Both the position numbers and the translations under genes were made by a program. Positions 13,358 through 14,867 of a DNA stretch of 14,867 nt are shown here, one piece after another; the first letter of the stretch is position 1; each line of letters begins with the position of its first letter. Under the pieces are notes generated by a model that worked only from the letters and a program-made list of their open reading frames with translations, did not search any database and was not told the DNA's origin. The stretch comes from Firmicutes bacterium UBA7709 (GTDB lineage: Bacteria > Bacillota_A > Clostridia > Peptostreptococcales > Anaerovoracaceae): contig DLFX01000098.1 in the NCBI GenBank assembly GCA_002482405.1, positions 4,835 to 19,701 of the forward strand, read 5' to 3'.

Positions 13358-14867
13358 ATGGAGATCAGTAAATTATTAAAGCCCAATAAAGTAGCCGTCG
13401 TCGGAGCCAGTGAAAAAGAAGGCTTTGGCGGCGATACCTGCAGAAATATCATCCGTTATATGAAACCCGAGGATTATTATTTCATAAACCCAAAAAGGGA
13501 TCAGGTCCAGGGCGTTCGCTGCTACTCTTCCATTTCCGACCTGCCGGAACCCGTCGAGCTTCTCGTCATCGCCACGCCCATGTCCACCGTGGAAGGCTTC
13601 CTGCGTGAAGGCGCGAAAAAGGGTGTCCGCGGAGCGGTAGTATTTGCCAGCGGTTACGGAGAAGTGGGCACCGAAGAGGGGGTCCAGGCGGAAACCCGGC
13701 TCAAGGAGCTTTGCAGGGAGCTCGACATCGCCCTTATGGGTCCCAACTGCGCCGGCTACGCCAATTACGTGGATATGATCTATCCTTACGCGTTTATCTC
13801 AAATGAACGGGACAGAAAGGGCGCCGTGGGAGTGGTCTCGCAGAGCGGTCAGCTGGTACTGTCCATGATGGAGGCTCCAAGCATTCGCTTCTCCTACGCC
13901 ATTTCCTCCGGCAACGGAAAAATCACCACCATTGAAGACTATCTGGACTTTTTGGTGGATGACGAGGATACCCAGGTCATCGCCCTTTATATGGAAGGCA
14001 GCAAGCAGCCGGCAAAGCTGGCGGCAACTCTGAAAAAGGCGGCGTTGAAGCGCAAGCCCATCGTTGTGCTGAAAACAGGCCGGTCTGAAAAAGGTCAGGC
14101 GCTGGCAGCCTCTCATACCGGAAGCCTTTCCGGCAGCGACAAGGTCTTTGACGCCCTCTTTGACAAGTTCGGGGTAATTCGCGTTGACGATCTGGAAGAA
14201 TTGATTTCCACGGCCCAGGCGCTGGCAGTTCTGAAAAAGCTTCCTGAAAAAAGCGGCTTTTCCAGCATCAGCTTATCGGGAGGCGAGACGGGAATCTGCG
14301 CCGATCTGGGTCAGATCACCGGTTTGAATTATCCGGATTTCGGTGAAAAAACCGTAAAGGCTTTGGAGGAGATCCTTCCAGGCTATGCCACCGTCAATAA
14401 TCCTCTGGATTCGACGGCCTCCCTGTCCTATGACATTGATAAATTCGCCTCTGTCTGCGAAGCGGTCATGAAGGACCCCTCCGTGGGGATCGTAGCGATC
14501 GGTTATACCCTGCTGGAAGAGATTTCGGACAATGCGATCTACTATATGTCGGAAGCGCTGGAAAGGGTTATGAAGGAGGAATGGGCCAAACCCTGCCTGA
14601 TGCTTCCTTTCGCGGAGAATACGCGCAACAGAGACTATGTAAAAAAGCTGGAAAGCATCGGCGTTCCGGTTCTTCCGACCTCACTGTATGCTCTGAAAAT
14701 TATAAAAAACATTCTGGCCTTTGCAAGCTACCGGCCGGAGAATCACAATCTTGAGGTTGCGATTCTGAGCAATTTGGCGCCGAACCAGACGTCGTCGCCA
14801 GCAGAAGAAGCCCGGCAGACGGCGGAAAAAACGGGCGGCAGAGCCGGTACCGCCCTCACGGAAAGCG
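13358..14867 (+). CDS. ADP-forming acyl-CoA synthetase (C-terminus beyond right edge)
   Basis: Converts acyl-CoA, ADP and Pi to the free acid, CoA and ATP, conserving the thioester energy. The 503 codons in the window form the whole alpha part: the CoA-binding Rossmann domain (KVAVVGASEKEGFGG, 11-25; FINPKR, 42-47), MGPNCAGYAN (127-136), VVSQSGQL (159-166) and the phosphohistidine motif ASHTGSLSGSD (251-261), where H253 matches the catalytic His of archaeal ACD alpha. After about residue 480 a low-complexity Glu/Ala/Gly linker begins, so the reading frame probably continues into the ATP-grasp beta part, giving a fused protein of about 700 residues. ATG at 13358 follows GAGGAG. It completes the pathway encoded upstream. 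A protein acetyltransferase fused to the same module is a less likely alternative. Confidence 0.9.
   Translation, partial: MEISKLLKPNKVAVVGASEKEGFGGDTCRNIIRYMKPEDYYFINPKRDQVQGVRCYSSISDLPEPVELLVIATPMSTVEGFLREGAKKGVRGAVVFASGYGEVGTEEGVQAETRLKELCRELDIALMGPNCAGYANYVDMIYPYAFISNERDRKGAVGVVSQSGQLVLSMMEAPSIRFSYAISSGNGKITTIEDYLDFLVDDEDTQVIALYMEGSKQPAKLAATLKKAALKRKPIVVLKTGRSEKGQALAASHTGSLSGSDKVFDALFDKFGVIRVDDLEELISTAQALAVLKKLPEKSGFSSISLSGGETGICADLGQITGLNYPDFGEKTVKALEEILPGYATVNNPLDSTASLSYDIDKFASVCEAVMKDPSVGIVAIGYTLLEEISDNAIYYMSEALERVMKEEWAKPCLMLPFAENTRNRDYVKKLESIGVPVLPTSLYALKIIKNILAFASYRPENHNLEVAILSNLAPNQTSSPAEEARQTAEKTGGRAGTALTES

Overview
The window looks like a piece of an anaerobic Firmicutes (Clostridia) genome. 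It has moderate GC, strong AGGAGG-type ribosome binding sites, several TTG starts, oxygen-sensitive ferredoxin-linked enzymes and an amino-acid-fermenting gene set. The clostridial placement is inference; an amino-acid fermenter of the Eubacteriales is my best guess. There are no RNA genes, mobile elements or CRISPR arrays that I can see.

Left two thirds (1-8386, all minus strand): a molybdenum aldehyde oxidoreductase locus. Read in the direction of transcription it has an AcoR-type sigma-54 activator (8386-6431), a small two-CxxC redox protein of the DVU_1557 type (6306-6100), a C-GCAxxG-C-C protein of the DVU_1555 type (6099-5647), an XdhC-family cofactor protein (5642-4557), a shortened aldehyde oxidoreductase paralogue (4267-3098), a four-cluster ferredoxin (3003-2554), and a full-type Mop-like aldehyde oxidoreductase that runs off the left edge (2468 to 1). 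Both structural operons start at a well-formed -24/-12 promoter (6404-6389 and 4385-4369). Each promoter is preceded by copies of the inverted repeat TGTTCY-N5-GGAACA, which I propose is the activator's enhancer site. In both places two copies sit exactly 18 bp apart. One pair lies across the last codons and stop of the activator gene itself. A U-tract terminator for the first operon ends directly against the -24 box of the second.

Middle (8387-9644): a GntR/FCD regulator (9244-8606, minus strand) and a 400-bp divergent spacer with promoters for both directions and a palindrome that could be the regulator's operator.

Right third (9645-14867, plus strand): a tight operon for oxidative amino acid breakdown. 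It has a Glu/Leu/Phe/Val dehydrogenase-family enzyme, a four-subunit 2-oxoacid:ferredoxin oxidoreductase in the order ferredoxin, alpha (VorB-like), beta, gamma, and an ADP-forming acyl-CoA synthetase cut by the right edge. Together these would take an amino acid to its 2-oxo acid (NAD(P)H), then acyl-CoA plus CO2 (reduced ferredoxin), then the free acid plus ATP.

The most unusual items are the shortened oxidoreductase paralogue, which keeps both [2Fe-2S] domains but has lost or replaced the molybdenum-cofactor loops through in-frame changes, and the two-operon sigma-54 regulon that can be read directly from repeated enhancer sites.
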